16,697 nt of DNA from Lichenicola sp964242425 (lineage in GTDB: Bacteria; Pseudomonadota; Alphaproteobacteria; Acetobacterales; Acetobacteraceae), in assembly GCA_964242425.1 (NCBI GenBank), contig CAXTCK010000060.1, positions 1-16,697 on the forward strand. Reading direction: 5' to 3'. How positions within the stretch are numbered: the first letter of the stretch is position 1; each line of letters opens with the position of its first letter. A model generated the notes under the pieces. The model ran no database searches. It was not told the origin of the DNA and saw only the letters and a list, made by a program, of their open reading frames with translations. Shown in pieces: positions 1 to 8,250 of the stretch. The position numbers and the translations under genes are program-made.

Positions 1-1
1 G

Positions 2-364
2 CGCATGCTGGATTCCGGGCACGGCCAGGCCGGCCTGGAGCAGGTGATGCTGCAGTTCGACAAGGCCGGCCTCGGCGAGAAGGCGCGCTCCTGGGTCGGC
101 CCCGGCCCGAAGCAGCCGCTCACCACCGAGGAGCTGCAGCGCGTGCTGACCAGCGACCAGGCGAAGTTCATCGCGTCGTGTACCGGCCTGCCTTTGGCGC
201 CGCTGCTGCCGGTGATCGCCAAGCTGCTGCCGATCGCGATCGAGAAGATGGCCCGCAAGCAGGAAACCCCCGAACAGGCGGCGCACGAGGCCGTCGAGCA
301 GGTCGTCGAGCAGCATCACGCGGCTCCTCCCGACGCGGCCGGACCGGAAAAACCCGTGATCTAG
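2..364 (+). CDS. YidB-family (DUF937) protein, probably 5'-truncated by the window edge
   Basis: The frame is open from the first bases of the window and ends at TAG 362-364. The 120 visible residues resemble YidB/DUF937 proteins. They show a helix-rich region with GLGEKARSWVGPGPKQPLT near residues 23-41, matching the family pattern of GL-xx-K-xx-SW-x-G-x-G-x-N/K-x-P. A region reading TGLPLAPLLPVIAKLLPIAI follows near residues 60-80. A typical YidB has a Gly-rich N-terminus before this point, so the ATG at 5 is probably internal and the real start lies upstream of the window. The tail after about residue 90 is acidic and Ala-rich. The cellular function of YidB proteins is not established, and nothing here adds to it. 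The gene converges on the nitrate operon, with 51 bases between the stop codons. Confidence 0.75.
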   Translation, partial: RMLDSGHGQAGLEQVMLQFDKAGLGEKARSWVGPGPKQPLTTEELQRVLTSDQAKFIASCTGLPLAPLLPVIAKLLPIAIEKMARKQETPEQAAHEAVEQVVEQHHAAPPDAAGPEKPVI

Positions 365-398
365 CTGCGTTCCTTGCGAATGCGGAGGAGATGACCCC

Positions 399-416
399 AC
401 GTCGCTACGGCGACGT
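399..416. terminator. Hairpin between convergent genes, possible bidirectional terminator
   Basis: A perfect 7-bp inverted repeat, ACGTCGC and GCGACGT around a TACG tetraloop, lies between the YidB-like gene (stop at 364) and the flavoprotein gene. It touches the first base of the flavoprotein stop codon (TCA on the plus strand, 416-418). Its position suits a shared terminator, but neither side has a T-tract, so intrinsic termination is uncertain. It could instead be a 3' stabilising stem or chance in GC-rich DNA. Confidence 0.3.
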
Positions 417-1972
417 CAGTAGACGTCCCGGTGATACCGCCCCTGCTTGCCGAGTGCTGCCATCCATTCGCGCGCCTGGTCCTCGTCCAGGCGGCCTTCG
501 CGCATGGCGATACGCCGCAGGGTGGCGTCCACGTCGCGCGCCATGCGCGACGCGTCGCCACAGACGTAGAAGCACGCGCCGTCCTGGAACCAGCGCCACA
601 GCTCCGCGGCGTGCTCCGCCATGCGGTCCTGCACGTACACCTTTTTTATCCCGTCCCGCGAGAACGCCAGGTCCAGCCGAGACAGCACGCCCGAGCCGAG
701 CCAGCCCTGCAGCTCGTCCCGGAAGAGGAAGTCGCTCGCCTCGTGCTGGTCGCCGAAGAACAGCCACGCGCGCCCGTGCGCGCCGCCCAGCTCGCGTTCC
801 TGCAGGAACGCCCGGAACGGTGCGATCCCGGTTCCGGGGCCGCACATGATCACCGGCACCGCCGGGTCACGCGGCAGCCGGAAATGGCTGCGCTGCACGA
901 AGCCGTCCACTGGACCGTGGTCGCAGGCCCGGTCGCCCAGGAAGCAGGACGCGACGCCGTTGCGCACACGCCCCCGCCGCTCGCTGCGCACCACCGACAC
1001 GCACAGCTCCACCTGCCCCGGAACCGTCCGCGGCGAGGACGCGATGGAGTACAGCCGCGGCTTCAGCACCGGCAGCGATGCCGCGAGGTCATCCAGGCGC
1101 GGCCGTGCCGAAGGGAAATGCTCCAGCAGGTCGAGCAGGTCCGCGTCCGCCGGCTCCGCGTCGTCCTCGCCTTCCGCCAGGCGCCTGAGTGCTGCCGCCT
1201 CGCGCGGCACCGTGGCGCTCATCGCCAGCAGGTCGAGGGTCGCATCCAGCGGCCGGCCGATGTCGAGATGGCGCGCGAAGGCGTCGCGCAGCGTGGCGTC
1301 CCGCCCGTCGCGCAACCTGACCGCTTCCGCGCCGCTTGCGGCGAGAATTGCGAGGCATCCTTCCACCAGCACCGGATCGTTCGGCGTCGCCAATCCCAGC
1401 GAGTCGCCCGGCTCGTATGTCAGCCCGGCTTCCGAAAGGTCGATCGCCACCCGCCGCACGTCCTTGGCGCTCCCGGCCGTGGTGATCCGCTCGGACCGCA
1501 GCACCCGCACCGGCTGCAATGCCGGCCCCGCCGGCTTGATCGCGGCCGCCGGTCCGTTCGCAGCCGCCGCCACCGGCGCCTCCACCATGATCTGCTTGAG
1601 CAGGCGCGAGGTGGCCTTGGCTCCCGGCACGCACAACGACAACGCGGTCTCGCTGCCGTCCGCGATCGCTGCGCCATAGCTCCGGCACAGATAGCCGCAC
1701 TGCCCGCAATCGAGCTGCGCCATCGCTGCCATCAGCCGCTGCGGCAGCGGGCGTCCTTCCGCCAGCCGCATGCGCTCGTCCATGTCCATTGCCGGGTCGT
1801 GCCAGGGCTCGTCCGGCTCCTCCTCAGGCGCCGACGCGGCCGGAACGGCGCGCTCCTCCGCCGCCCCGCCATACAGCCCGGCCAGGAACCCGTTCAGCCA
1901 CGCCCGCTGCGCCGCGCTGAACGGCGCGTTGTCGGGGATCAGGGGCATCGGCGGCGTCGAGATGGCGCCCAT
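416..1972 (-). CDS. CysJ-like NADPH flavoprotein reductase of the nitrate assimilation operon, with N-terminal Fe-S motif and no flavodoxin domain
   Basis: This 518-residue protein probably passes NADPH electrons to nitrite and/or nitrate reductase in the cytoplasm. Residues 17-34 (PFSAAQRAWLNGFLAGLY) resemble the N-terminal helix of CysJ. Next comes a four-cysteine motif, DCGQCGYLC with a later LCVPG (Cys89, 92, 96, 114), typical of a small [4Fe-4S] module. From about residue 150 there is a complete CysJ/ferredoxin-NADP reductase-like part: RLYSIASSP and GVASCFLGD (FAD), GPGTGIAPFRAF, FFGDQHEASDFLF, AFSRDGIKKVYVQ and FYVCGDASRMARDV (NADPH), ending in RDVY. CysJ's FMN flavodoxin domain is absent. 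The ATG at 1972 was chosen because it follows the TGA of the upstream nitrite reductase by one base, implying coupled translation; a longer ORF upstream would overlap that gene. Similar proteins are often labelled sulfite reductase subunit alpha, but the operon indicates nitrate/nitrite reduction. Confidence 0.88.
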   Translation of the reverse strand: MGAISTPPMPLIPDNAPFSAAQRAWLNGFLAGLYGGAAEERAVPAASAPEEEPDEPWHDPAMDMDERMRLAEGRPLPQRLMAAMAQLDCGQCGYLCRSYGAAIADGSETALSLCVPGAKATSRLLKQIMVEAPVAAAANGPAAAIKPAGPALQPVRVLRSERITTAGSAKDVRRVAIDLSEAGLTYEPGDSLGLATPNDPVLVEGCLAILAASGAEAVRLRDGRDATLRDAFARHLDIGRPLDATLDLLAMSATVPREAAALRRLAEGEDDAEPADADLLDLLEHFPSARPRLDDLAASLPVLKPRLYSIASSPRTVPGQVELCVSVVRSERRGRVRNGVASCFLGDRACDHGPVDGFVQRSHFRLPRDPAVPVIMCGPGTGIAPFRAFLQERELGGAHGRAWLFFGDQHEASDFLFRDELQGWLGSGVLSRLDLAFSRDGIKKVYVQDRMAEHAAELWRWFQDGACFYVCGDASRMARDVDATLRRIAMREGRLDEDQAREWMAALGKQGRYHRDVY

Positions 1973-1973
1973 C

Positions 1974-3668
1974 TCAGGCAAGCTCCAGCGCGGTGCTGGC
2001 GGATGCCGCCGCCGACGCGAATCCGGCTTGGCACAGCGCGTCGATCTCGGCATCGCTCAGCCGCGCTACGAAGTCGCGGAACTCATCCCCGGCACCGTCC
2101 CGCTGCCATGCCTGTAGCAGCGACAGCACGACCGGCCCCAGCTCGTCATGCGCCACCTTTGGCCGCACCAGCCGCCCGATACGCGCGTCCGGCCCGGCGC
2201 CGCCGCCCACGTGGAGGTCGTAGCCTTCCACCAGGTCCTCGCCGCGCTCCACCTTGGCGCCAAGCAGCCCGATATCGGCGATGAAGTGCTGCGCGCAGGA
2301 ATTATGGCATCCGGTGAGGTGGATGTTCAGCGGCGCCTTGATGGCGATCCGTTCCTCCAGCCAGTCGGCCAGTGCCGACGCGTGCTGCTTGGTGTGGCTG
2401 GCGGCGAAGCGGCAGCCCGCTGCCCCCGTGCAGGACACCAGGCCCGCCCGCACCGGCCCCGCCTGCCAGTCGAGCCCCAGCGCCCGGATCGCTTCCTGCA
2501 CCGCAGGAACATGGTCGTCGCGAACGCCTGGGACCAGCAGGTTCTCCCACACCGTGAACCGGAGCTCGCCGGAGCCGTGCGTGTCCGCGATCGCCGCCAG
2601 CCCGCGCATCTGTTCCGCCGTCATGCGCCCGACCGGCAGCGCCACGCCGACATAGCTCAGGCCTGGCTGCTTCTGCCGGTGTACCCCGAGATGGCCGCCC
2701 CGGTCCTGCCGGTTCGGCGCCGCGGACGCTTCCGGCGCCACCCGCAGCAGCGGCCGGCCGAGCTGCTTCTCCACCGCCTGGAGGAACCGCTCGACGCCCC
2801 AGCCGTCCAGCAGGTACTTCAGCCGCGCCCGCTTGCGGTCCGTGCGGTCCCCTTCGCGGATGAACACGCGCAGGATGGCGTCGCACATCGCGGTGGTGTC
2901 ATCCGGTGACACCACCACCCCGGTGCCGCGGGCGAAGTCGCCGTGCCCGGTGATCCCGCCCAGCCCCAGCCGGTAGTACACGCCCGGCGCCACGCCGAAG
3001 CCGCCCTGCACCGTCACCGCGGTGAAGGCGATGTCGTTGGTGTCCTCCAGCACCGGCACCCGGCCGCCGCCGTCGAAGGCGATGTTGAACTTGCGCGGCA
3101 GCCCGGACAGCGCGCGGTGGCTCATGATCCAGTGGTGGATCTCGCGCGCCATCGGCCGGGTGTCGATCAGCTCCTGCGGGTCGATCCCCGCGGTGGGAGA
3201 GCCGGTGACGTTGCGCACGTTGTCCCCGCCCGACCCGCGCGCGGCGAGCCCGAGATCGGTCAGCGCCCACAGCACCTCCAGCGCCTTCGCGGCCGGGATC
3301 TCGCGCAGCTGCAGGTTGGCGCGCGTGGTGACGTCCGCGTAGCCCCCGGCGCAGCGTTCCGACAGCGCCGCGAGGCCATGCATCTGGTGCGCCTGGAGGA
3401 TGCCGCCCGGCATGCGCAGCCGGCACATGAAGCCGTTCTGGTTCGGCGCCACGTAGAACAGCCCCTGCCACTTGGTCAGGAACACGTCCACGCCCTTGGG
3501 GAACACGCCNNNNNNNNNNNNNNNNNNNNNNNNNNNNNNNNNNNNNNNNNNNNNNNNNNNNNNNNNNNNNNNNNNNNNNNNNNNNNNNNNNNNNNNNNNN
3601 NNNNNNNNNCCGGCCATGAAGCCCTTGAGGTAGTCCTGCTGCTCGACGCTGAAGCCCGTTTCGTCCAT
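1974..3668 (-). CDS. nirA: Assimilatory nitrite reductase, NirA/siroheme type (interrupted by a scaffold gap; in frame with the upstream nasA)
   Basis: It reduces nitrite to ammonium by six electrons at a coupled siroheme-[4Fe-4S] centre. The C-terminal part has the cluster cysteines in the classic arrangement: CTGAAGC (C-x5-C) followed later by TGCHNSCAQH (C-x3-C) with FIADIGLLG. The middle holds the nitrite/sulfite reductase half-domain (VTTRANLQLREI, NVTGSPTAGIDPQELIDT, RKFNIAFDGGG). The N-terminus reads FSVEQQDYLKGFMA and then enters the 100-N gap at 3510-3609. Family lengths suggest that about 60-80 residues are missing there, so the true gap is probably longer than 100 bases. The ATG at 3668 is preceded by GGAGG at a 9-nt spacing, a plausible ribosome binding site. 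However, the reading frame continues upstream into NasA without any stop, so this part may also be made as the C-terminal half of a fusion. The TGA at 1974-1976 is one base from the next ATG. Sulfite reductase is the alternative; NasA and NarK next door favour nitrite. Confidence 0.87.
   Translation of the reverse strand: MDETGFSVEQQDYLKGFMAXXXXXXXXXXXXXXXXXXXXXXXXXXXXXXXXXXGVFPKGVDVFLTKWQGLFYVAPNQNGFMCRLRMPGGILQAHQMHGLAALSERCAGGYADVTTRANLQLREIPAAKALEVLWALTDLGLAARGSGGDNVRNVTGSPTAGIDPQELIDTRPMAREIHHWIMSHRALSGLPRKFNIAFDGGGRVPVLEDTNDIAFTAVTVQGGFGVAPGVYYRLGLGGITGHGDFARGTGVVVSPDDTTAMCDAILRVFIREGDRTDRKRARLKYLLDGWGVERFLQAVEKQLGRPLLRVAPEASAAPNRQDRGGHLGVHRQKQPGLSYVGVALPVGRMTAEQMRGLAAIADTHGSGELRFTVWENLLVPGVRDDHVPAVQEAIRALGLDWQAGPVRAGLVSCTGAAGCRFAASHTKQHASALADWLEERIAIKAPLNIHLTGCHNSCAQHFIADIGLLGAKVERGEDLVEGYDLHVGGGAGPDARIGRLVRPKVAHDELGPVVLSLLQAWQRDGAGDEFRDFVARLSDAEIDALCQAGFASAAASASTALELA
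3510..3609. other. Scaffold gap of 100 N inside nirA
   Basis: Exactly 100 N, the usual placeholder for a gap of unknown size. It removes the region just after the N-terminal helix of NirA. The flanks translate in the same frame across 100 N, but that carries little weight if the true length differs. Confidence 0.97.
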
Positions 3669-6401
3669 GCCGTCCTGCCTCCGGTTCCCGTTCGTGTTCC
3701 GATCCTGCGCGGCTTCCGGCTCCCACCCGTCCTGCGCCAGGGCCTTGCCCAGGACCGCACGCAGGATTGCGCCGATCTCCGGCCTGCAGGCACCGCAGCC
3801 GGTGCCGGCGCGCGTCGCCTGTTCCACCGCCGCTGCCGTATGGAGGCCGTCGTCCCGTATGGCGCGTCGGATCGCCGCTTCGCCCACGGCGTTGCAGGCG
3901 CACACCGTGCGGCCGACGACCCGGGCGCCCGCCTCCGGCAGCAGCCCGTCCAGCACCGCGTCGTCCCCGGCAGCCGACGACGAACCCAGCCGTTCCGCCA
4001 GCCTTTGCATCTCCGGCAGCGACGCCGCGTCCGCCACCGCGGCAAGACAGGCGACGACGATCCCCCCGCGGATCACCGCCCCCAGAACCGTTCGATCCCG
4101 ATCGCAGCGCTGCACCCGAACCGTGCCCTCCCGGTCCGGAAGCAGCGCTCCGAGCAGCCCGGTGCCGATCGTTGCCGCCGGGTCCGTGCCCCGTAGCCGC
4201 CAGACCTGGCCTCCCGTCACCGTTGCCCGCGACCAATGCAGCGCCACCGCGTTGAGCGGCGGCGCGTCCTCGTCCGCCAGGCAGGCCAGCATCGCGTGCC
4301 AGGACACCGGCACCGCGACCGGCAGCGCCGCCGGCGTCGCCTTCATCTCCGGCTGGCCAGACACCGGATCGGCCTGCGCGCCGGCCAGCCGCCCGACCGG
4401 GCCGGCGGAACTGTTCCTGTTTGTCCAGTGGATCGGCAGGAACAGGGTGCCGGGCGCTTGTTCCGGCGCGTGCTCCGCCACCACCACGAGCGCCCCGTGC
4501 GGCGTTTCCACCCGCACAAGCGCCCCGTCGGCGATGTCCCGGTCCTCGGCGTCCGTCGGCGCCATCCTGAGCACCGGCTCGACCGCATGCGGCGCCAGGC
4601 GCGGCACCAGCCCGGTGCGGCTCATGGTGTGCCACTGGTCGCGCAGCCGGCCGGTGTTGAGCAGCATGGGGAACCGCTCGCTCGGCTCCGCCGCCAGCCC
4701 GCGCGGCGTCACCGCCACGAANNNNNNNNNNNNNNNNNNNNNNNNNNNNNNNNNNNNNNNNNNNNNNNNNNNNNNNNNNNNNNNNNNNNNNNNNNNNNNN
4801 NNNNNNNNNNNNNNNNNNNNNGCCATGGCCTCGTAGCCCGCCGCGTCCAGGTTTCCGAGCGGGCCCAGGTCGAAGCGACGCGCGCCGTTGTTCTCGAACG
4901 ACGACAGGCGTGCATGCTCGCGGAAGATGGCCGCCGGGCCGTCCCACCCGAACGCGTCGCCGTGCCCGAGCCGGCGGGCGAGCTCGCGGAACATCCACCA
5001 GTCCGGCCGCGCTTCCCCGGGCGGGTTCCGGAAGCGCCGCTGCCGCGACAGGCAGCGCTCCGAGTTGGTCACCGTGCCGTCCTTCTCGCCCCACCCAGCC
5101 GCAGGCAGCACCACGTGGGCAAGCGCCGTGGTGTCGGTGTCCCAGCAATCCGCCACCACCACCAGCGGGCAGGAACGCAGCGCCTCCCGCACCGCATCCG
5201 CCCTGGGCATGGACGCAGCCGGGTTGGTGGCGGCAATCCAGATCGCCTTGATGCGTCCGTCCGCCACCGCCTCGAACAGGTCCACCGCCCTCAGCCCCGG
5301 CCGACCGGCCAGGCGTGGGGCGTTCCAGAACCGTCCTACGCGGTCCAGCGCGTGCGGCTCGAAGCCCATGTGTGCTGCGAGCTGGTTGGCCAGGCCCCCC
5401 ACCTCGCGCCCGCCCATGGCGTTGGGCTGGCCGGTGACGGAGAACGGCCCGGAGCCGGGCCTGCCGATCCGCCCGGTGGCGAGATGGCAGTTCAGGATGG
5501 CGTTGACCTTGTCCGTGCCGGAGGCGGACTGGTTCACCCCTTGCGAATACACCGTGATCACCCGATCGGTCGCGGCGAACAGGTCGAAGAAGTGCCGGAC
5601 CTTCTCTTCCGCGAGCCCGGTCGCCGTCGCCACCGCCCCGATGTCGCCGCCACCCGCCGCGCGCGCCGCCGACAGCGCCGCCTCGAACCCGGTCGTGTGG
5701 CGGGACATATAGTCCCGGTCGCACGCGTTCCGGTCCGCCAGGAAGCAAAGCAGGCCGTTGAACAACACGGCGTCGCTGCCCGCGCGCAGCGGCAGGTGCA
5801 GGGTGGCCGCGTCGGCCGTGGCGGTGCGCCGGGGATCGATCACCACGATCTGGGCGTTTCGCCCGGCCAGCCGGGCGTGCAGCACCGGGTGGCACCAGGC
5901 GCTGTTGGAGCCCACCAGCACCACGAGCTCGGCCGCGTCCCAGTCCTCGTAGATGCCCGGCACCACGTCCTCGCCGAAGGCGCGCACGTGCCCGGCCACG
6001 GAGGACGCCATGCACAGCCGCGAGTTGGTGTCGATGTTGGCCGAGCCGATGAAGCCCTTCATCAGCTTGTTGGCGACGTAGTAGTCCTCGGTGAGGAACT
6101 GTCCCGACAGGTAGAACGCCACGCTGTCGGGGCCATGGGTCTCGATCGCGTCACGGAACCCGGCAGCCACCCGGTCCAGCGCCTCGTCCCAGCCGACCTG
6201 CCTGCCGTCCACGCGCGGCCGCAGCAGCCGCCCGCGCGCGCCGAGCGTTTCGCCCAGCGTGGCGCCCTTGGAACACAGCCGGCCGCGATTGGCCGGATGC
6301 GCCTCGTCGCCCACCACCTGCCCGTCCGGCAGCGCCACCACCCCACATCCCACCCCGCAATACGGGCAGGTGGAGCGGACGCCGTCGGTCCCGCCGGTCA
6401 A
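3669..6401 (-). CDS. nasA: Assimilatory nitrate reductase catalytic subunit with C-terminal BFD-like [2Fe-2S] domain (contains a scaffold gap; no stop before nirA)
   Basis: This cytoplasmic Mo-bisMGD enzyme reduces nitrate to nitrite. The N-terminus carries the [4Fe-4S] ligands CPYCGVGC and LCSKG (Cys12, 15, 19, 43 from the chosen start). Cys130 in NSRLCMASS is the expected Mo ligand of NasA/NapA-type enzymes. Molybdopterin-binding segments follow (VLVGSNSAWCHP, YSQGVNQSASGTDKVNAI, ATNPAASMP). After the gap at 4722-4821 comes the dinucleotide-binding C-terminal domain (LLNTGRLRDQWHTMSRTG, LFLPIHWTN). Near the end, CACNAVGEAAIRRAI and TGCGACRPEI form a BFD-like [2Fe-2S] domain (C-x-C...C-x2-C). 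The start chosen is TTG at 6401, with GGGGGA seven bases before it; TTG at 6416 is an alternative. The gene begins 18 bases after the narK stop. All three frames are open at its 3' end, and its own frame runs straight into NirA at 3668. The total would be about 910 residues, normal for NasA with this extra domain. Confidence 0.92.
4722..4821. other. Scaffold gap of 100 N inside nasA
   Basis: Exactly 100 N between the codons for YEAM and FVAVTPRG of NasA. By comparison with the family, about 30-40 residues are usual between these segments, so the real missing length may happen to be close to 100 bases. Confidence 0.97.
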
Positions 6402-6419
6402 CCCTTGTTCCCCCAACCC

Positions 6420-7658
6420 TTAAGCGCCGACCGGGACGCCCGCCGCGGCACCGTTCCAGTCCCGCCGCCGCCAGCGCCGTCCCGCCAGCTCCAGGCCGAG
6501 CAGGGCGGCACCGGCGAGTGCCGCGAAGCCAAGGAATGCCGGGCCGTAGGAGCCGGCAACCTGGCGCGACAGCCCGAGCGAGGCCGCGAGGTAGAACCCG
6601 CCCAGGCCGCCGCACATGCCGACGATCCCGGTCATCACGCCGATCTCGCCGGGAAACCGCTGCGGCACCAGCTGGAACACCGCCCCGTTGCCCATGCCCA
6701 GCGCCAGCATCGCCACCACCAGTGCTGGCACCGCCAGCGCGATGGACGACACGCCGAACCCGATCAGCGCAAAGAACAGGCAGGCCACCGCGTACATCGC
6801 GCGCAGCGTCCGCATCCCGCCGATGCGGTCGGCGAGGGCGCCGCCAAGCGGCCGCACCATGGAGCCCGCGAACACCACCGCCGCCGTGCACAGCCCGGCG
6901 GTGACCGCGCCGACCCCATACTGGTCGTTGAAATAGATCGTCAGCGACTGCGCGAGGCCGACGAAGCCGCCAAACGTCACCGCGTAGAAGAACATGAACC
7001 ACCACGCGTCGCCCTGGCGCAGTACCGCGGCATAGGCCCGGATCGGCTTGGGCGGCGGGCGGTTCGGGCTGTCCCGGGCCACCAGCACGAACACCACAAA
7101 AGCGAGCATGAGCGGCAGCACCGCCATCCCGACCACGTTGCGCCAGCCGAACGCCATCGCCAGGCCGGGCGCGAACAACGCCGCCAGCACCGTGCCGGAG
7201 TTGCCAGCACCCGCGATGCCGAGCGCCTTGCCTTGGTGCTCGGGCGGATACCAGCGCGACGCCAGCGGCAGCGCCACCGCGAACGAGGCGCCCGCCAGTC
7301 CCAGCACCGCGCCCAGCGCCAGCAGGCCGCCGAACGAGTGCACGCGGAACGCCCAGAACGCGGCCAGCCCGGTCATCACCAGCGCCTGCGCCACGATACC
7401 GACGCGTTTGGGCGTGAACCGGTCCACCAGCACGCCGCACACCACGCGAAGCACCGCTCCGGCCAGGGTCGGCACCGCGACCATGAAGCCCTTCTCCGCC
7501 GGCGACAGGTGCAGGTCGCGGCTGATCGCCACGCCCAGCGGGCCCAGAAGCACCCACACCATGAAGGACAGGTCGAAATACAGGAACGACGCGAACAGGG
7601 TCGGCGCGTGCCCGGCCCTGAGAAAGCTGCGATGGGGCAAGCCGTGATGGGTGGTCAT
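6420..7658 (-). CDS. narK: NarK/NasA-type MFS nitrate/nitrite transporter
   Basis: A 412-residue inner-membrane MFS protein with about 12 hydrophobic segments, predicted to import nitrate for the downstream reductases. Family signatures are visible. One arginine lies in TM2 (LRVVCGVLVDRF, Arg71) and one in TM8 (MVRPLGGALADRIGG), matching the substrate-binding arginines of NarK. The first nitrate signature is GAGNSGTVLAALFAPG near residue 150, and the second is GMGNGAVFQLVP near residue 321. The start at ATG 7658 gives the usual short N-terminus (MTTHHGLPHRSFLRAGHAPT). The upstream extension of the same frame to 7850 has low-complexity Arg/Pro-rich sequence and crosses the proposed promoter's transcript start, so it was rejected. 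The Shine-Dalgarno is weak (GGA about 13 bases upstream). It is the first gene of the nas operon, followed 18 bases later by nasA. Transport of nitrite rather than nitrate cannot be excluded. Confidence 0.92.
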   Translation of the reverse strand: MTTHHGLPHRSFLRAGHAPTLFASFLYFDLSFMVWVLLGPLGVAISRDLHLSPAEKGFMVAVPTLAGAVLRVVCGVLVDRFTPKRVGIVAQALVMTGLAAFWAFRVHSFGGLLALGAVLGLAGASFAVALPLASRWYPPEHQGKALGIAGAGNSGTVLAALFAPGLAMAFGWRNVVGMAVLPLMLAFVVFVLVARDSPNRPPPKPIRAYAAVLRQGDAWWFMFFYAVTFGGFVGLAQSLTIYFNDQYGVGAVTAGLCTAAVVFAGSMVRPLGGALADRIGGMRTLRAMYAVACLFFALIGFGVSSIALAVPALVVAMLALGMGNGAVFQLVPQRFPGEIGVMTGIVGMCGGLGGFYLAASLGLSRQVAGSYGPAFLGFAALAGAALLGLELAGRRWRRRDWNGAAAGVPVGA

Positions 7659-7845
7659 GGTGTTCACATCCGGTTCCGGTTCGCGGCGTGGGCGCGGCGT
7701 GGCGGTCGGCGTCCCTTGCGAGGATCCGAAGCACCACACAGTCGGCCCGCCGGCGTTCGATGGTGCGGCGTGCCGCCGTGCCGTAACGGGACCGCTTGCC
7801 GTTGCACAGTCCCGGAACAACCTCGCGGCCGCCGAGAAAGAACAC
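7659..7845 (-). other. 5' leader of the nas operon, no gene
   Basis: If the sigma54-like promoter is right, transcription starts near 7835 and leaves an untranslated leader of about 180 nt before narK. Two short stems can be drawn on the minus strand: AACGG/CCGTT around a 9-nt loop (7803-7785) and CGGCG/CGCCG around GCA (7778-7766). nas leaders in other proteobacteria can hold hairpins bound by ANTAR regulators (NasR/NasT), usually with hexanucleotide loops. I do not see that loop pattern or a U-rich terminator here, so attenuation is only possible, not shown. Confidence 0.3.
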
Positions 7846-7861
7846 AGCAAGTCTCATGCCA
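7846..7861 (-). promoter_or_regulatory. Sigma54 (-24/-12) promoter for the nas operon
   Basis: On the minus strand the sequence reads TGGCAT-GAGAC-TTGCT. This matches the RpoN consensus TGGCAC-N5-TTGCA/T at 9 of 11 or more specified positions and has the required GG-N10-GC spacing. It lies about 190 bases upstream of narK in the correct orientation. Nitrogen-assimilation operons are commonly RpoN/NtrC-dependent, so the context supports it. I did not find a convincing NtrC-type upstream palindrome in the 400 bases above it. Confidence 0.55.
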
Positions 7862-8250
7862 GCCGATCCCCCGGCTTTGCGGCGGAACGGTCGTTCATGC
7901 TGCCGGCGCCGCAAGCATGTGCACGCGGCAAGGGCATCCGCCTCCCCTCGGCAGCTGCCAGGGGGCTGTCGGCCATCGCCGAGGCGGCCCATGCCGGACC
8001 GATGATGTTCCGGATACGGCGCGGCAACGGCGCACCCGGCAGGTGTTCGACAGAACCCGCCAGCGCTCCGGTCCCGTCACGCGTCGCGTCCTGCTTCCCG
8101 GCACGGCTGCCCGGCCACCGCCAAATCTTGCCGAACCGGCCGGACCGCGTTCACATGCACCCAGTGGATGACAAGCAGCCATGCCGCCCGGGAAGGACTG
8201 GATCGGCCCGCTCTACCGTCCGGGCGGTCCTCAGCTTCGCCTTCCGGCTG
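7862..8250. other. Intergenic region between the nas promoter and the phosphatase gene, no gene seen
   Basis: This stretch of about 390 bases has open frames on both strands, but their translations are Arg/Pro/Ala-rich shadows with no recognisable domain and no convincing ribosome binding site. It would hold enhancer sites for the nas promoter and the 3' region of the phosphatase transcript. No tRNA, clear terminator or repeat was found. Confidence 0.4.

Noticed and set aside
431..2284. Long plus-strand frame opposite the flavoprotein and the nirA 3' end
   Set aside because: The translation is Arg/His-rich with no domain, while the minus strand has full CysJ-like motifs.
7762..7803. ANTAR (NasR/NasT) antitermination hairpins in the nas leader
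   Set aside because: The two stems drawn have 9-nt and 3-nt loops, not the expected hexaloops, and no U-rich terminator follows.
7659..7850. 64-codon N-terminal extension of NarK
   Set aside because: The extension has no resemblance to NarK N-termini and starts inside the sigma54-like promoter; the ATG at 7658 gives the normal length.
4236..8171. Very long plus-strand open frame opposite narK and nasA (about 1300 codons)
   Set aside because: It spans a scaffold gap, is Arg/His/Pro/Gln-rich, and is the antisense shadow of well-recognised minus-strand genes; the long openness comes from high GC content.
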